The notes: generated from the sequence alone by a model not told the origin. DNA of 64,000 bases from MR-S7 sp000400995 (GCF_045291395.1 NZ_CP152342.1:3224001-3288000), one strand, 5' to 3'; counted from the stretch's first letter, positions 1-9,639 are shown. Made by a program: numbers and translations.

Positions 1-129
1 GGCGAACTGGAAGCCTCGGTGCTGCGCACCTACAGCCTGGTGGTCGCGCCGCGCCCCACGGGCGCGCCCTGCGGCCAGAGCGGCACCCTGGCCGCGCTGG
101 ACAGCGCACAGGACGCCGCGTCGCGCTGA
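1..129 (+). CDS. 3' end of an unidentified gene (partial)
   Basis: The first 43 codons of the window are open in frame 1 and end at a TGA at 127-129, directly against the stop of the convergent alpha-E gene. The translated tail starts GELEASVLRTYSLVV and ends DAASR. It matches no family I can name from so short a piece. The start lies outside the window, so neither length nor function can be judged. Confidence 0.45.
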   Translation, partial: GELEASVLRTYSLVVAPRPTGAPCGQSGTLAALDSAQDAASR

Positions 130-1110
130 TCAGTGCGGCGACGGCACGAGAAAGTCGCGGCTGATGCCGGCGCCCAGTTCGTTCACCCGGTCGAGGAACT
201 GGGTGAGGTAAGCATGCAGGCCGGTGGCCAGGATCTCGTCGATGCGGCCATAGCGCAGGTCGGCCAGCAGCCGGCCGGCCTTGCGCTGCGTCTCGGCCGA
301 CTGGCCGTTGGAGACGACGGCGAGGTTGTCGGCCACCTCGTGCAGGCTGGCATGCAGCGAGCGCGGCATGTCCCGGCGCAGCATGAGCAGGTCGGCCACG
401 CGCTCGGGCGTGATCACGTCGCGGTAAACCTTGCGGTAGACCTCGAAGGCCGAGACGCTGCGCAGGATGGCGCTCCAGTGGTAGAAGTCGGCCTCCGGCG
501 TGGCGCGCCGCGCGCCGTTGCCAGCCTCGCGCGCCGTGCCGTGGAAGTCGCTCTGCACCGCGTGGAACTTCACGTCCAGCAGGCGCGCCGTGTTGTCGGC
601 CCGCTCCAGAAAGGTGCCCAGGCGCAGGAAGTGGAAGGCCTCGTCCTGCAGCATGGTGCCCAGCACCACGCCGCGCGAGAGGTGCGAGCGGTACTTCACC
701 CATTCGAAGAACTGCCCCGGGTCACGCTCGAAACCATCGCCCTTGAGCAGGCGGCAGAGTTCCAGCCAGGTCTGGTTCTGCGTTTCCCAGACCTCGGTGG
801 TGAGCGCGCCGCGCACGGCACGCGCGTTCTCGCGCGCAGCACGCAGGCAGGAGACGATGGACGACGGGTTGCCGTCGTCGCGCACCATGAACTCCAGCAC
901 GCCCGCGGGCGTGATCTCGCCATAGCGCGCCGTGTAGGCGGGAATCAGCTCGCTGATGGACAGCAGCCCCTTCCAGCCCTCCTGGGCCATGGCGGCGGAC
1001 TGCGGCAGGAGCGAGGTTTCGTAGCTCACATTCAACATGCGGGCGGTGTTTTCTGCCCGTTCGGTGTAGCGGGACATCCAGAACAGGTGATCGGCGGTGC
1101 GGCTCAGCAT
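130..1110 (-). CDS. Alpha-E domain protein (DUF403)
   Basis: This 326-residue protein begins MLSRTADHLFWMSRYTERAENTARML, the signature start of the alpha-E (DUF403) family of all-helical proteins. The family is almost always encoded next to a circularly permuted ATP-grasp enzyme and often a transglutaminase-like protease, and is thought to belong to an uncharacterised peptide-modification system. Here it follows the ATP-grasp gene on the same strand and overlaps it by 7 bp, which suggests translational coupling. The transglutaminase partner is not seen in this window; the next gene downstream is convergent. The biochemical role of the family is unproven. Confidence 0.88.
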   Translation of the reverse strand: MLSRTADHLFWMSRYTERAENTARMLNVSYETSLLPQSAAMAQEGWKGLLSISELIPAYTARYGEITPAGVLEFMVRDDGNPSSIVSCLRAARENARAVRGALTTEVWETQNQTWLELCRLLKGDGFERDPGQFFEWVKYRSHLSRGVVLGTMLQDEAFHFLRLGTFLERADNTARLLDVKFHAVQSDFHGTAREAGNGARRATPEADFYHWSAILRSVSAFEVYRKVYRDVITPERVADLLMLRRDMPRSLHASLHEVADNLAVVSNGQSAETQRKAGRLLADLRYGRIDEILATGLHAYLTQFLDRVNELGAGISRDFLVPSPH

Positions 1111-2624
1111 GTCAGTTTCCTCCCTGCGATTGCGTCATGCCGCCCATGGACTGCGATTGCAGCGGCGGGCGCGGCGCCGTCCTCTCCCAGCACCCAGGTG
1201 TCCTTGGTGCCACCCCCTTGCGAGGAGTTGACGACCAGCGACCCTTCCTTGAGCGCCACGCGCGTGAGGCCGCCGGCCACCATCTGCACCTTCTGGCCCG
1301 AGAGCACGAAGGGCCGAAGGTCGATGTGGCGCGGCGCGATGCCCGACTCCACGTAGGTGGGACAGCTCGACAGGCTCAGCGTGGGCTGCGCGATGTAGCC
1401 GGCCGGGTTGGCCAGCAGCGCGGCGCGGAAGTCCTCGATTTCGGCTTTCGTGGCCGCGGGGCCGATCAGCATGCCGTAGCCGCCCGCGCCGTGCACTTCC
1501 TTGACCACCAGTTCACCGAGGTGGTCGAGCACGTATTTCAGGTCGTCGGGCCGGCGGCACATCCAGGTGGGCACGTTCTGCAGGATGGGCTCTTCGCCGA
1601 GGTAGAAGCGGATCATCTCGGGCACGTAGGGGTAGACGGACTTGTCGTCCGCGATGCCCGTGCCCACGGCGTTGCAGATGGCGACATTGCCTGCGCGATA
1701 GGCCTGCATGAGGCCCGCGCAGCCCAGCGTGGAGGTGGGACGGAACACCTGCGGGTCGAGGAAGTCGTCGTCCACGCGGCGGTAGATGACATGAACCGGC
1801 TGCAGGCCGCGCGTGGTGCGCATGTAAACGAAGTTGTCCTTGACCACGAGGTCCTGCCCCTCGACCAGCTCCACGCCCATCTGCTGCGCGAGGAAGGCGT
1901 GCTCGAAGTAGGCGCTGTTGTACATGCCCGGCGTGAGCACCACCACCGTGGGGTCGGCGCTGGACGTGGGGGCGCTGGCGCGCAGCGTGTCCAGCAGCAG
2001 GTCGGGGTAGTGCGCCACGGGCGCAACCCTGTGCATGGAGAACAGCTCGGGGAAGAGCCGCATCATCATCTTGCGGTTCTCCAGCATGTACGACACGCCC
2101 GAGGGCACGCGCAGGTTGTCCTCCAGCACGTAGTAGATGCCCTCGCCGCCCTCGCCCGGCGCGCGCACGATGTCGATGCCCGCGATGTGCGCGTACACGC
2201 CCTGCGGCACGTCCAGACCCTCCATCTCGGGGCGGTACTGGGCATTGCCCACGATCAGGTCGGCCGGCACGATGCCCGCGCGGATGATCGACTGCCCGTG
2301 GTAGACGTCGTGGATGAATCGGTTGAGCGCCGTCACGCGCTGCACCAGGCCCTGCTGCATGCGGCGCCACTCGTGGCCGGGAATGATGCGCGGGATCAGG
2401 TCGAACGGGATCAGCCGCTCGGTGCCGGCGCCGTCCTCGTCCTTGGCGCCGTACACCGCGAAGGTGATGCCGACGCGGCGGAAGATCATCTCGGCCTGGG
2501 TGCGGCGGGCCTGCATGGCCTCGGTACTCTGGCGCGACAGCCACTGGCCGTACCGCCGGTAGTGCGCACGCACGTCGCTGCCTTCCGTGGGCAGCATGGT
2601 GTACATCTCATCGAACTTCAACAT
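1104..2624 (-). CDS. Circularly permuted type 2 ATP-grasp protein (DUF404/DUF407)
   Basis: The 506-residue protein matches the CP_ATPgrasp family in length and in the N-terminal block DEMYTMLPTEGSDVRAHY. Other typical blocks are LTPGMYNSAYFEHAFLA (mid-protein) and VVKEVHGAGGYGM, the ATP-grasp nucleotide-binding loop. ATP-grasp enzymes form amide or peptide-type bonds through acyl-phosphate intermediates; the substrate of this family is not known. It is the first gene of a two-gene operon with the overlapping alpha-E gene. Upstream lie 55 bp and then the palindromic repeat that runs to the end of comEC, so its promoter must lie in that short gap or inside the repeat. Confidence 0.88.
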   Translation of the reverse strand: MLKFDEMYTMLPTEGSDVRAHYRRYGQWLSRQSTEAMQARRTQAEMIFRRVGITFAVYGAKDEDGAGTERLIPFDLIPRIIPGHEWRRMQQGLVQRVTALNRFIHDVYHGQSIIRAGIVPADLIVGNAQYRPEMEGLDVPQGVYAHIAGIDIVRAPGEGGEGIYYVLEDNLRVPSGVSYMLENRKMMMRLFPELFSMHRVAPVAHYPDLLLDTLRASAPTSSADPTVVVLTPGMYNSAYFEHAFLAQQMGVELVEGQDLVVKDNFVYMRTTRGLQPVHVIYRRVDDDFLDPQVFRPTSTLGCAGLMQAYRAGNVAICNAVGTGIADDKSVYPYVPEMIRFYLGEEPILQNVPTWMCRRPDDLKYVLDHLGELVVKEVHGAGGYGMLIGPAATKAEIEDFRAALLANPAGYIAQPTLSLSSCPTYVESGIAPRHIDLRPFVLSGQKVQMVAGGLTRVALKEGSLVVNSSQGGGTKDTWVLGEDGAAPAAAIAVHGRHDAIAGRKLTC

Positions 2625-2678
2625 GGGCGTGCCTCCTGTGCACAGGATAGCAAGCCCCGCGCCAGGTCTGCCGGCCTC

Positions 2679-2946
2679 AGAGCGTGTTCAAAGCCTTTTC
2701 ATGATGCCCGCAAGGCAGCAGAAAGCTGCAATCTAGGCGCGCGCCGCAGGCCATGCTGGTGGCCTGGACAAGGTGCGCAACGACGAGTGCGGCTTTCTGC
2801 TGCCTTGCCCGCAGGGTTGCCCCGCCAAGGGGGCATCTGCCGCGTTGCAAATGCTCTCCGGGCCACCAGCCCGGCTGCGCTTTGCGCCTAACAGCTGCCC
2901 CCTTGGCGGGGCAACGGGCGTCATGAAAAGGCTTTGAACACGCTCT
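2679..2946. repeat. Nested palindrome able to fold as a three-way junction
   Basis: This fills the 321 bp between the ATP-grasp start and the comEC stop. The outer arms 2679-2710 and 2915-2946 are inverted copies, 31 of 32 bases identical (core GTGTTCAAAGCCTTTTCATG). Inside are two perfect inverted repeats: 2710-2726 with 2792-2808 (17 bp, GCAAGGCAGCAGAAAGC), and 2816-2835 with 2896-2915 (20 bp, GTTGCCCCGCCAAGGGGGCA). The outer stem plus two internal hairpins make a three-way junction. The right arm ends exactly on the comEC stop codon, so it may end transcription of comEC. It may be a MITE-like or REP-like extragenic element; no ORF of note lies inside. Confidence 0.85.
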
Positions 2947-4535
2947 CAGTCCGCAGCGGGGCGGTGGTGCCAGTAGCGCTGAGACGCCTGGCGTTCGCAG
3001 CGCACCGGCTGCAGCCCTGCCGACGACCACGAGGCCGCACCACACCAGGGCGTCTGCACCACGGGGATGCCGCGGTCCGCATAGCGCTGCAGCACAGGCG
3101 CCGCCGGATGGCCGAAGCGGTTGCGGTAGCCCGCCTGCACCAGCGCGGTGCGGGGATGCACCGCATCCAGGAAAGCGTCGCTCGACGAGGTCTTGCTGCC
3201 GTGATGCGGGACGAGCAGCAGGTCGGCCGCCAGCGGCGCGCCGCCGGCCACCAGGGCCTGCTCCTGCGCACGCTCGATGTCCCCCGCGAGCAGCGCGGAG
3301 GCGCCCTCGCCCCCGCCCTCCGCGGCAGCCGTGACGCGCAGCACGCAGCTCTGGGCATTGGGCCGGGTAGCCGGCGCACCCGGGGGTGGGTGCAGCACCT
3401 CGAAGCCCACGCCGTCCCAGTGCCAGCGCTGCCCTGCGACGCAGGGCTCTACCGCATGCAGCGCCTGCAGCGGGTGCCCGGCCTCGATGGAGCCGCGCAA
3501 CTGCGCCTGCGGGTGCTGCGCCAGCACCGCGGCGGCGCCGCCCGTGTGGTCGCTGTCGCCATGGCTCAGCACCAGCATGTCCAGCCGCTCGCCCAGGGCC
3601 CGCAGCAGCGGCACGAGCACGCGCTCACCGGCATCGCTGTCCTGGTGGTAGCGCGGGCCCGCGTCGTAGATCAGGGTATGTCGCGCGGTGCGCACCAGCA
3701 CCGCCTGCCCCTGTCCCACGTCCACGGCCAGCAGTTCGAACTGGCCGGCATCGGGCCGCGACGGCTGCCACCACAGGGCCGGCAGCACCAGCGGCAGGCC
3801 CAGCAGGCGCGCGCGCCAGGGCAGGCGCAGCGCCAGAATCACGCCGCCCACCACGGCGGCTGCACCCGCCCACAGCGGCGCCATGGGCAGCGCGGCCTGC
3901 GCCCACGGCCATGCGGCCAGCCAGTGCAGCAGCGCCGACAGGCCCTGCACGCACCACGCCGCCGCCTGCCACAGCGGCGCCCAGAGCACGCCCGCCAGCG
4001 CGAGCGGCGTGACCACCAGCGTGGTCCACGGAATGGCCACCACGTTGGCCGCGAAGCCCACGAGCGACACCTGCCCGAACAGCAGCAGCGTGAGCGGCGT
4101 GATCGCCAGCGTGATCACCCACTGCTCGCGCAGCATGGAAAGAAATCGGGCTCCAGCGCTTATTCCACGAGCGCTACCAGCTATCGGATCAGTAGCAAAC
4201 AGCACCGCCACGGCTACGAAGCTCAGCCAGAAGCCCGGCTGCAGCAGCGCCCACGGGTCCAGCGCCAGTACCACCGCGCAGGCCAGCAGCCACACGTGCG
4301 GCCACGGCCAGCGCCGCCCCGACAGGCGCAAGAGCGCCACCACGGCCAGCATGCACACCGTGCGCTGCGCGGGCACGCCCCAGCCGCTGAAGAGCGCATA
4401 GGCACCCGCCAGCAGCACGCCGCCTGCCAGCGCCGCCACAGGGGCAGGCACGGCCAGGCACAGCGTGCTGCTGCGCCGCCAGGCCCGGCCCACCAGGGCA
4501 GCGGCGAGCCAGGCGAACAGGGTGATGTGCAGGCC
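2946..4535 (-). pseudogene. comEC: comEC 3' part (competence DNA-uptake channel), severed
   Basis: This is the C-terminal ~530 codons of ComEC/Rec2, the inner-membrane channel that imports single-stranded DNA in natural transformation. The frame opens at the element junction with GLHITLFAWLAAALVGRAW, which continues the SISG motif ending the other fragment at 24343. The piece holds the Competence transmembrane domain and the metallo-beta-lactamase-like domain: VDVGQGQAVLVR, LSHGDSDHTGG, VPHHGSKTSS. The 3' end stops at the palindrome 2679-2946. A host repeat copy at 4143-4200 lies within the coding sequence. Without the N-terminal 300 residues the fragment should not make a working channel. 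Confidence 0.92.
4143..4200 (-). repeat. Dispersed Comamonadaceae-type repeat, copy in comEC
   Basis: On the minus strand the segment reads GCTACTGATCCGATAGCTGG, then AGCGCT, a short loop, AAGCGCTGGAGCCCGATTT. This is the same pattern as copies near 30101, 40339, 44046, 45970, 47740 and 57901. The inverted AGCGCT/AAGCGCT core can form a hairpin. It is read through in frame within comEC, as ATDPIAGSARGISAGARF. Confidence 0.7.
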
Positions 4536-4547
4536 CGTTATAACGTG

Positions 4548-4561
4548 TCAATTTAGTTACT
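4548..4561 (+). repeat. Left terminal repeat of the element
   Basis: The sequence TCAATTTAGTTACT lies 13-26 bp inside the comEC junction. Its TCA...GTTACT pattern recurs inverted at the right end (24315-24328). Such subterminal sites are the expected binding sites for the element's recombinases; this role is inferred. Confidence 0.55.
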
Positions 4562-4644
4562 TTTAAAGTATTATTCTTGGCAATGACTTACGAAAGAGCA
4601 GCTAGGAGGGGGTCTGGGGGAGGAACACCACTAGATCCCGTGTT

Positions 4645-4956
4645 GTGGATATGAGAGTTCGGGCTGTGGATAACACGACGCTTGAGCGCTGGCGGCACCT
4701 GGATGCTCTAGAGGTGCTTCATAAATTCGCAGACTACGTCAAGCAGGATTGCGACTTCATGCCCAGGGAAAGGCTTGAGTCAACCCGCTGGTTCGTCACC
4801 GTTGGTGCCAATGATTTCGAACTCCTGTGTACTGGCCCCAAGTTCTGGGACGTACGAGGTCGGGTGGGTGGGGGCGGCGCTATAGATCTAGTCATGCTCT
4901 TGTGCAACACTGACTTCCGCGGAGCTGTGGTACTGCTGAAAGCAAAGGGCTTCTGA
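4645..4956 (+). CDS. Small CHC2-like accessory protein of the transposition module
   Basis: This 103-residue ORF (GTG at 4645, alternative ATG at 4651) precedes the first recombinase by 3 bp, so the two are co-translated. Its C-terminal half, FELLCTGPKFWDV followed by GGGGAIDLVMLL and FRGAVVLL, resembles the CHC2 zinc-finger/primase N-terminal fold of TOPRIM-DUF3991 primase-relaxase proteins. Most zinc-binding cysteines and the catalytic TOPRIM part are missing. It is probably a DNA-binding accessory factor of the element. The similarity is judged from motif shape only. Confidence 0.6.
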   Translation: MDMRVRAVDNTTLERWRHLDALEVLHKFADYVKQDCDFMPRERLESTRWFVTVGANDFELLCTGPKFWDVRGRVGGGGAIDLVMLLCNTDFRGAVVLLKAKGF

Positions 4957-4959
4957 TCA

Positions 4960-6102
4960 ATGCTTCTGCTCAAAGCCACTGAAGACCTTGTGATTGGTGG
5001 CCGACCGTACACCGATTTTCCGATCCTGCTCTGGGACGACATGACCGGCTGTGAACCGGTAAACCAATTTTTCCGTCACTACCTGCTGCGCGGTCGCGTG
5101 GAATCCAAGCACACATGGGTTGCAGTTGGTCAAGCCTTGTATGACTACTTCAGCTTCCTTCAGGCAAACAACCTAGCCTGGGATGGCGCAGTGAAGGCTG
5201 GGCATAAGGACGCGGTCGCGGCCTATCGCGACTACTCGCGCGACGAAGAAAGTCATAAGCGCGCAACGCTGCGCCTACGGCTCAGCTTCATCATCGCGTT
5301 CTACGAGTACTGCGCCCGCAACGCACTTATCTCACATTTACCGTTCGCTTATGAAGCCAAGCGAACAGTGTCGCACTCCGGCTTCCTTGCACACGCAATC
5401 TCCACCACAGAGGTCGTCGGTGCGGACGTGATGCCAAAGGCAGACCACGCTCTACCTCGATTCTTGTCTCGCGAGCAGGTTCGCCACGTTCTAAGTGTGA
5501 CAAAAAATCCGCATCATCAAATGATGATCCAGTTTGCTTTACAGACAGGGCTAAGACGGGCCGAGATTGCAACGTTTCCCCTGAGTGCTTTGGCCAATCT
5601 TCAAGGGCTAAAGACGCGAAATGTGAAGGTCGAACTTGATCCGGCAGCTGGCGAAGGGCAGAAAACAAAAGGCCGCCAGCGCCGTACCGTATGGCTGCCC
5701 GTTCCCCTGATGCAGGATCTGCACTACTACGTAAAACACTACCGTGATGAGCGGGCGAGACTCTCGACCACGATACACAAGCCGCTTTTTCTGAATTCGA
5801 TGGGACGCCCGTTCGCAGAAGATGGCAAGGCGCTAAGCCGACTCTTCAGGGAAATCGGGGACAAGGCGGATGTGCACCTGCATCCTCACCTGCTACGCCA
5901 CACGTACGCTACGCACACTCTGGTGGCTCTGCAACGTAATCCTCAACTCGGGATCGATCCGCTGGTATTCCTACAACGGCAGTTGGGACATGCGTCGATC
6001 AATACCACGATGGTGTATTTGCACATCGTTCAGGAGATGGCCGACGATGCCGTTCTGCAGTACCACGACGAACTCTCGCTGTGGGGGGAGGATCTCGAAT
6101 GA
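4960..6102 (+). CDS. Tyrosine recombinase 1 (TnpA/RitA-like)
   Basis: This 380-residue integrase-family protein catalyses strand exchange through a tyrosine-DNA intermediate. It has an N-terminal SAM-like core-binding region (about residues 25-125) and a C-terminal catalytic domain. The catalytic residues are visible: Arg in QTGLRRAEIATF, HPHLLRHTYATH (H-x-x-R-H), the GH of RQLGHASINTTMVYLH, and its Tyr. Its length is close to TnpA of Tn554. The stop codon overlaps an ATG at 6099 (ATGA), pointing to coupled translation with the second recombinase. Confidence 0.9.
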   Translation: MLLLKATEDLVIGGRPYTDFPILLWDDMTGCEPVNQFFRHYLLRGRVESKHTWVAVGQALYDYFSFLQANNLAWDGAVKAGHKDAVAAYRDYSRDEESHKRATLRLRLSFIIAFYEYCARNALISHLPFAYEAKRTVSHSGFLAHAISTTEVVGADVMPKADHALPRFLSREQVRHVLSVTKNPHHQMMIQFALQTGLRRAEIATFPLSALANLQGLKTRNVKVELDPAAGEGQKTKGRQRRTVWLPVPLMQDLHYYVKHYRDERARLSTTIHKPLFLNSMGRPFAEDGKALSRLFREIGDKADVHLHPHLLRHTYATHTLVALQRNPQLGIDPLVFLQRQLGHASINTTMVYLHIVQEMADDAVLQYHDELSLWGEDLE

Positions 6103-6202
6103 ACAAGCGGAAGGTATTTGGCCAAGCAGATCTAACGGCGCCAAGCATAGGCAGTGCCCAGCAGATTCCATTGGCCGCCCCTTCAGGCCGACAAGCACTC
6201 GG

Positions 6203-7774
6203 GTGAGATTCCCAAGCTTGGCCCCTAACCACAAGAACTATCACGACTTCGCAGAGTGGTACGGCCTCGGTATCGATGAGATCACGTATGCGTGCCAGGA
6301 ACAGGTTACTAGACTCCTTGCAAAGCAAGACGCCGATGTTCAAGTATTAACCGTGGTGACCTACTGCACAGGCCTTAACCTCTTCCTAGAATACGTGGCT
6401 TTCTGCTCCCAAACTTACGAACGGGAAATTGGCCTGAAAGACATTAATCGGGATTTGATAGATGGCTTCCTGCTCTTTTTAAGAGCACGGTACTCTTCAA
6501 CCGTTACTCAGAAGGGGTACTACTACTCCTCTAAGGCTGTTCTGCTTGCACTTGGCCGTCGCGGCCTGATACGAATTGAAAGTAAGGGGGATGACGCCAC
6601 TTTCCCACGTAACCCATTTCCAAACAACGACCGAGCGGTGGTTGGTGAACAGCCCTACTCGCCCAGAGAACGCAAGGCGGTCGCAATCGCACTGAAGCAC
6701 TCGATCCAACCACTATTCGCAAAAGACGTTGTCGTCACTTCTAAGTTGCTCACCAGCGCACTGTTGATTACGGCCTTGTATACGGGACGAAATACGATTC
6801 CGTTACTTGAAATGGCGCCACAAGCCTTGGTCGATCACCCGAAGGGCGACCGAGCGTTCCTCTTTCTGCATAAGCGGCGTGGTCGTAGGATCTACAAGGC
6901 AGCACTCAAAAAAGACCTACCCACTGGAACCCGCCAAGATGTCGCAGCAACGGCTGGCAACGGCATCGAACGGATGTTGCGTCGGGTAATCGATCTCACC
7001 GAGCCCTTGCGGCTGGATGCCCCGGAAGGTCTGCGCAACCGGGTCTGGGTATTCCGCTCCCAGCGGGGCACACGCTTGGGCAAGATGATCGGCGAGGTTA
7101 TAGCACTGACGCCCAACTCAATGGGGCGCAACGCTATCGCGCTTGCCGAAGAATATGATTTGCGTGATGACGATGGCAACAGGCTGCGGATCAACGTAAG
7201 CCGTTTGCGCAACACATTCGTCAACCGCGTATTTGAGTTGCTGGATGGCAACATAGCCTTGACCGCCATTGCAGCCGGCAACACACCACGCGTCGCAGGC
7301 ATCAGTTATCTCCGCCCAGGGCATGAGGCCAAAAAGAACTGGCGCTTCATGGGAGAGATTCTGGTCGAGGAACTCAAAACAAACACCATTGGCGCGACGG
7401 AAAAGACCCCGTCGGGCGGCTGCAGCGACAACCGCACCGGAGAATACGCACCATCCAGTGCTGACGCCGTTTGTACAAGCTTTCTGAACTGCGTGCGCTG
7501 CCGCAACTACGTAGTTACGGGGGATGATCTCTACCGGGTATTCTCTCTCTACTGGCGTGTACTAGCCGAAAGGGATCAGGTTGCGCCGCGCCAGTGGAAA
7601 CAGCAGTTTGCTCACATCGCCCGCATCATTGACCGCGATGTCGTACAAGCAGGCTTGGAACGAGGCGTATTTAAGCAAAAGGATGTGGATGCAGCTCGTG
7701 ATCGCGCTCGCGTTGAGCCACACCCCTTCTGGAAGGCAACTATGCCGCTGGATCTCTTCAAGGCAACTTCATGA
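6203..7774 (+). CDS. Tyrosine recombinase 2 (TnpB/RitB-like), N-terminus uncertain
   Basis: This is the middle recombinase of the trio. The frame is open from 5870, but the overlapping upstream gene ends only at 6102. The expected coupled start, ATG 6099, reads MNKRKVFGQADLTAPSIGSA in another frame and stops at 6204-6206. The first start codon in the right frame after that is GTG at 6203, giving 523 residues, shorter than TnpB-type proteins. The catalytic domain is divergent: ALYTGRNTIPLLE carries the box I Arg, SRLRNTF replaces H-x-x-R-H, and the final motif is AGNTPRVAGISYL. Either the N-terminus is frameshifted at 6201-6227 or translation truly begins here. Confidence 0.75.
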   Translation: MRFPSLAPNHKNYHDFAEWYGLGIDEITYACQEQVTRLLAKQDADVQVLTVVTYCTGLNLFLEYVAFCSQTYEREIGLKDINRDLIDGFLLFLRARYSSTVTQKGYYYSSKAVLLALGRRGLIRIESKGDDATFPRNPFPNNDRAVVGEQPYSPRERKAVAIALKHSIQPLFAKDVVVTSKLLTSALLITALYTGRNTIPLLEMAPQALVDHPKGDRAFLFLHKRRGRRIYKAALKKDLPTGTRQDVAATAGNGIERMLRRVIDLTEPLRLDAPEGLRNRVWVFRSQRGTRLGKMIGEVIALTPNSMGRNAIALAEEYDLRDDDGNRLRINVSRLRNTFVNRVFELLDGNIALTAIAAGNTPRVAGISYLRPGHEAKKNWRFMGEILVEELKTNTIGATEKTPSGGCSDNRTGEYAPSSADAVCTSFLNCVRCRNYVVTGDDLYRVFSLYWRVLAERDQVAPRQWKQQFAHIARIIDRDVVQAGLERGVFKQKDVDAARDRARVEPHPFWKATMPLDLFKATS

Positions 7775-9639
7775 CCTACGCCGCACGCACCCAGCAGTAC
7801 GTGAACCAGCCTGCCGATGTTCGCTCGCTGAGCGAATCGGAACGAGACGAATTAATCATCTCCATGAACATCGTGGACGGCGAACCGATAGTCCTAAGCC
7901 GTTATGGAGACGATACTTGGTTGGCTCCGAGCCGGATCACCAATTTGCGGGTTTCGTCCACTTCGCTGCGGTTTCTAATGCTTCCTAAGGAGTTTCGGGC
8001 AGTATCCAAGGCTGTGATGTACCGTTTCTCGCGACGAGGGCTAGACGGACGCAAGCCACCCGTACAAAGCCGCCAGGTTACCGCCTTGGCGAATTTCAAA
8101 CCGTTCCTGCAACACCTTTGCCACCTCGGCATCCATCGGCTCTCGGACACGACACCACTCGCATGCTCGACATATGTTCAGGCGGCTCGGGAGCGGCGTA
8201 CGCGAGGAAAACTCAACAAGCCCTCAGGCTTGATGCAATTATTTCTCGCAGTAGAGGTTCTCTACGAACTTAGTCAGTTCACGGACGATCCCATGGCGTG
8301 CCACCCGTGGCCCGACTCATCAGCCTCCCATTTGGCAGGGCTCACGGGTGCCGGTCGCGAATTGAACAGGGGTGGCAACACGCCCCTGATCCCTGACAGC
8401 ATTTTCTGCAAATTGTTTCAGTACGCCTGGAACATTGTGGAGCACGCTGATGAACTGTTAGACCTGAGTGATGAAATCCATCGCGTTGGTCGCACCCATG
8501 CAGGTAAACATGACGCCACGATCTGGAAGTACAAGAAGGATCGACTTCAGCTGGCAGGATTCACTGGTGCATTGGACAGTTTCAACGGGAAAGTGATAGA
8601 GATTCGGACTGCGTGCTACGTGGTGATCGCCAGCCTGTCTGGATGTCGCAATCACGAAATCGCCTTCATCCAGACGGGTGCTTGCAAAAAAGAAATTGAT
8701 CGCGATGGCAACGTCATCTGGTGGCTACACTCAAAATCGACAAAAACGGGAGCAGGCAACACGCGGTGGATGGTCCCCGAAGCAGTCGTTAAGGCTGTCA
8801 AGGTAATGGAGCGTTGGGCGCGACCGCATCAGAAGGCGGTGACCGAGGAAATCCAACTGCGCAGAACTAAAAACCCAAAGGATCCGGAGATCGCGGAGGC
8901 GCTTCTGCACTCCAATGCGCTTTTCCTCAGTACAGCCCGAGACAAGGTCAGGCGAACCGTAGCGTTGACGACCTGGAACTTCCGCCTGAAGAAGTTTGCG
9001 TCCGACGTTGGCGTGGACTGGAACTTAGCGACACATCACTTCCGCCGCAAGTTCGCCAACTATGCGGCGCGCAGCCGCTTCGGCGACCTCCGGTATCTAC
9101 GTGAACACTTCAAACACTGGTCCCTGGACATGACCCTCGCATATGCCATGAACGGACTGATGGAGGTAGATCTGTTCATGGAAATCAATAGCGAACTTGA
9201 CGACCTGAAGGAACAAACGGTGTCCAACTGGTTGACCAGCGATACGCCGTTGAGTGGTGGTTATGGCCGCAATCTTGCTATCTGGCGCGGCACAAAACCA
9301 ATCACGCTGTTCCGAGACCACGCACACATGGTGCGCTCAATAGCGAGGAGCACGGCGTTACGTAGTAATGGGCAAGCCTTCTGTACTGCAGACGACAGCA
9401 TGTGTGTCGGGAACCGCCTTGAGCGCACCAGGTGCAGTGACTGCAGCAACGCCGTCATCGACGACAGGCACGCCGCTGTCTATCAAGGCCTTTATGATCA
9501 TTTGGGGGAGGTTCTCAATTGTGACGACATCGGCGAAGGTGGCAGGGCCCGTATCCGTCGCGACCTTGACCGCTGCCAGGCCGTAATGACCGATCTTGGT
9601 TTCAAACCCGCTGAAAAAAATGCCCCAAACGCGACTTAG
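7771..9639 (+). CDS. Tyrosine recombinase 3 (TnpB/RitC-like)
   Basis: This 622-residue recombinase starts at an ATG overlapping the previous stop (ATGA at 7771-7774). Its catalytic segment holds LSGCRNHEIAFIQ (box I Arg), THHFRRKFANYAA (H-x-x-R), and FKHWSLDMTLAYAM with the His and the probable nucleophile Tyr. The long N-terminal half and the Cys-rich tail (CTADDSMCVGN, TRCSDCSNAVI) are usual for the larger proteins of Tn554-type elements. Its last 20 bases overlap the TnpC-like gene. Three such proteins in a row define the RIT or Tn554 class of element. Confidence 0.85.
   Translation: MTYAARTQQYVNQPADVRSLSESERDELIISMNIVDGEPIVLSRYGDDTWLAPSRITNLRVSSTSLRFLMLPKEFRAVSKAVMYRFSRRGLDGRKPPVQSRQVTALANFKPFLQHLCHLGIHRLSDTTPLACSTYVQAARERRTRGKLNKPSGLMQLFLAVEVLYELSQFTDDPMACHPWPDSSASHLAGLTGAGRELNRGGNTPLIPDSIFCKLFQYAWNIVEHADELLDLSDEIHRVGRTHAGKHDATIWKYKKDRLQLAGFTGALDSFNGKVIEIRTACYVVIASLSGCRNHEIAFIQTGACKKEIDRDGNVIWWLHSKSTKTGAGNTRWMVPEAVVKAVKVMERWARPHQKAVTEEIQLRRTKNPKDPEIAEALLHSNALFLSTARDKVRRTVALTTWNFRLKKFASDVGVDWNLATHHFRRKFANYAARSRFGDLRYLREHFKHWSLDMTLAYAMNGLMEVDLFMEINSELDDLKEQTVSNWLTSDTPLSGGYGRNLAIWRGTKPITLFRDHAHMVRSIARSTALRSNGQAFCTADDSMCVGNRLERTRCSDCSNAVIDDRHAAVYQGLYDHLGEVLNCDDIGEGGRARIRRDLDRCQAVMTDLGFKPAEKNAPNAT

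Noticed and set aside
1137..2891. Long plus-strand frame opposite the ATP-grasp gene
   Set aside because: It is a codon-position artefact of the GC-rich minus-strand gene; no start signal or conserved domain.
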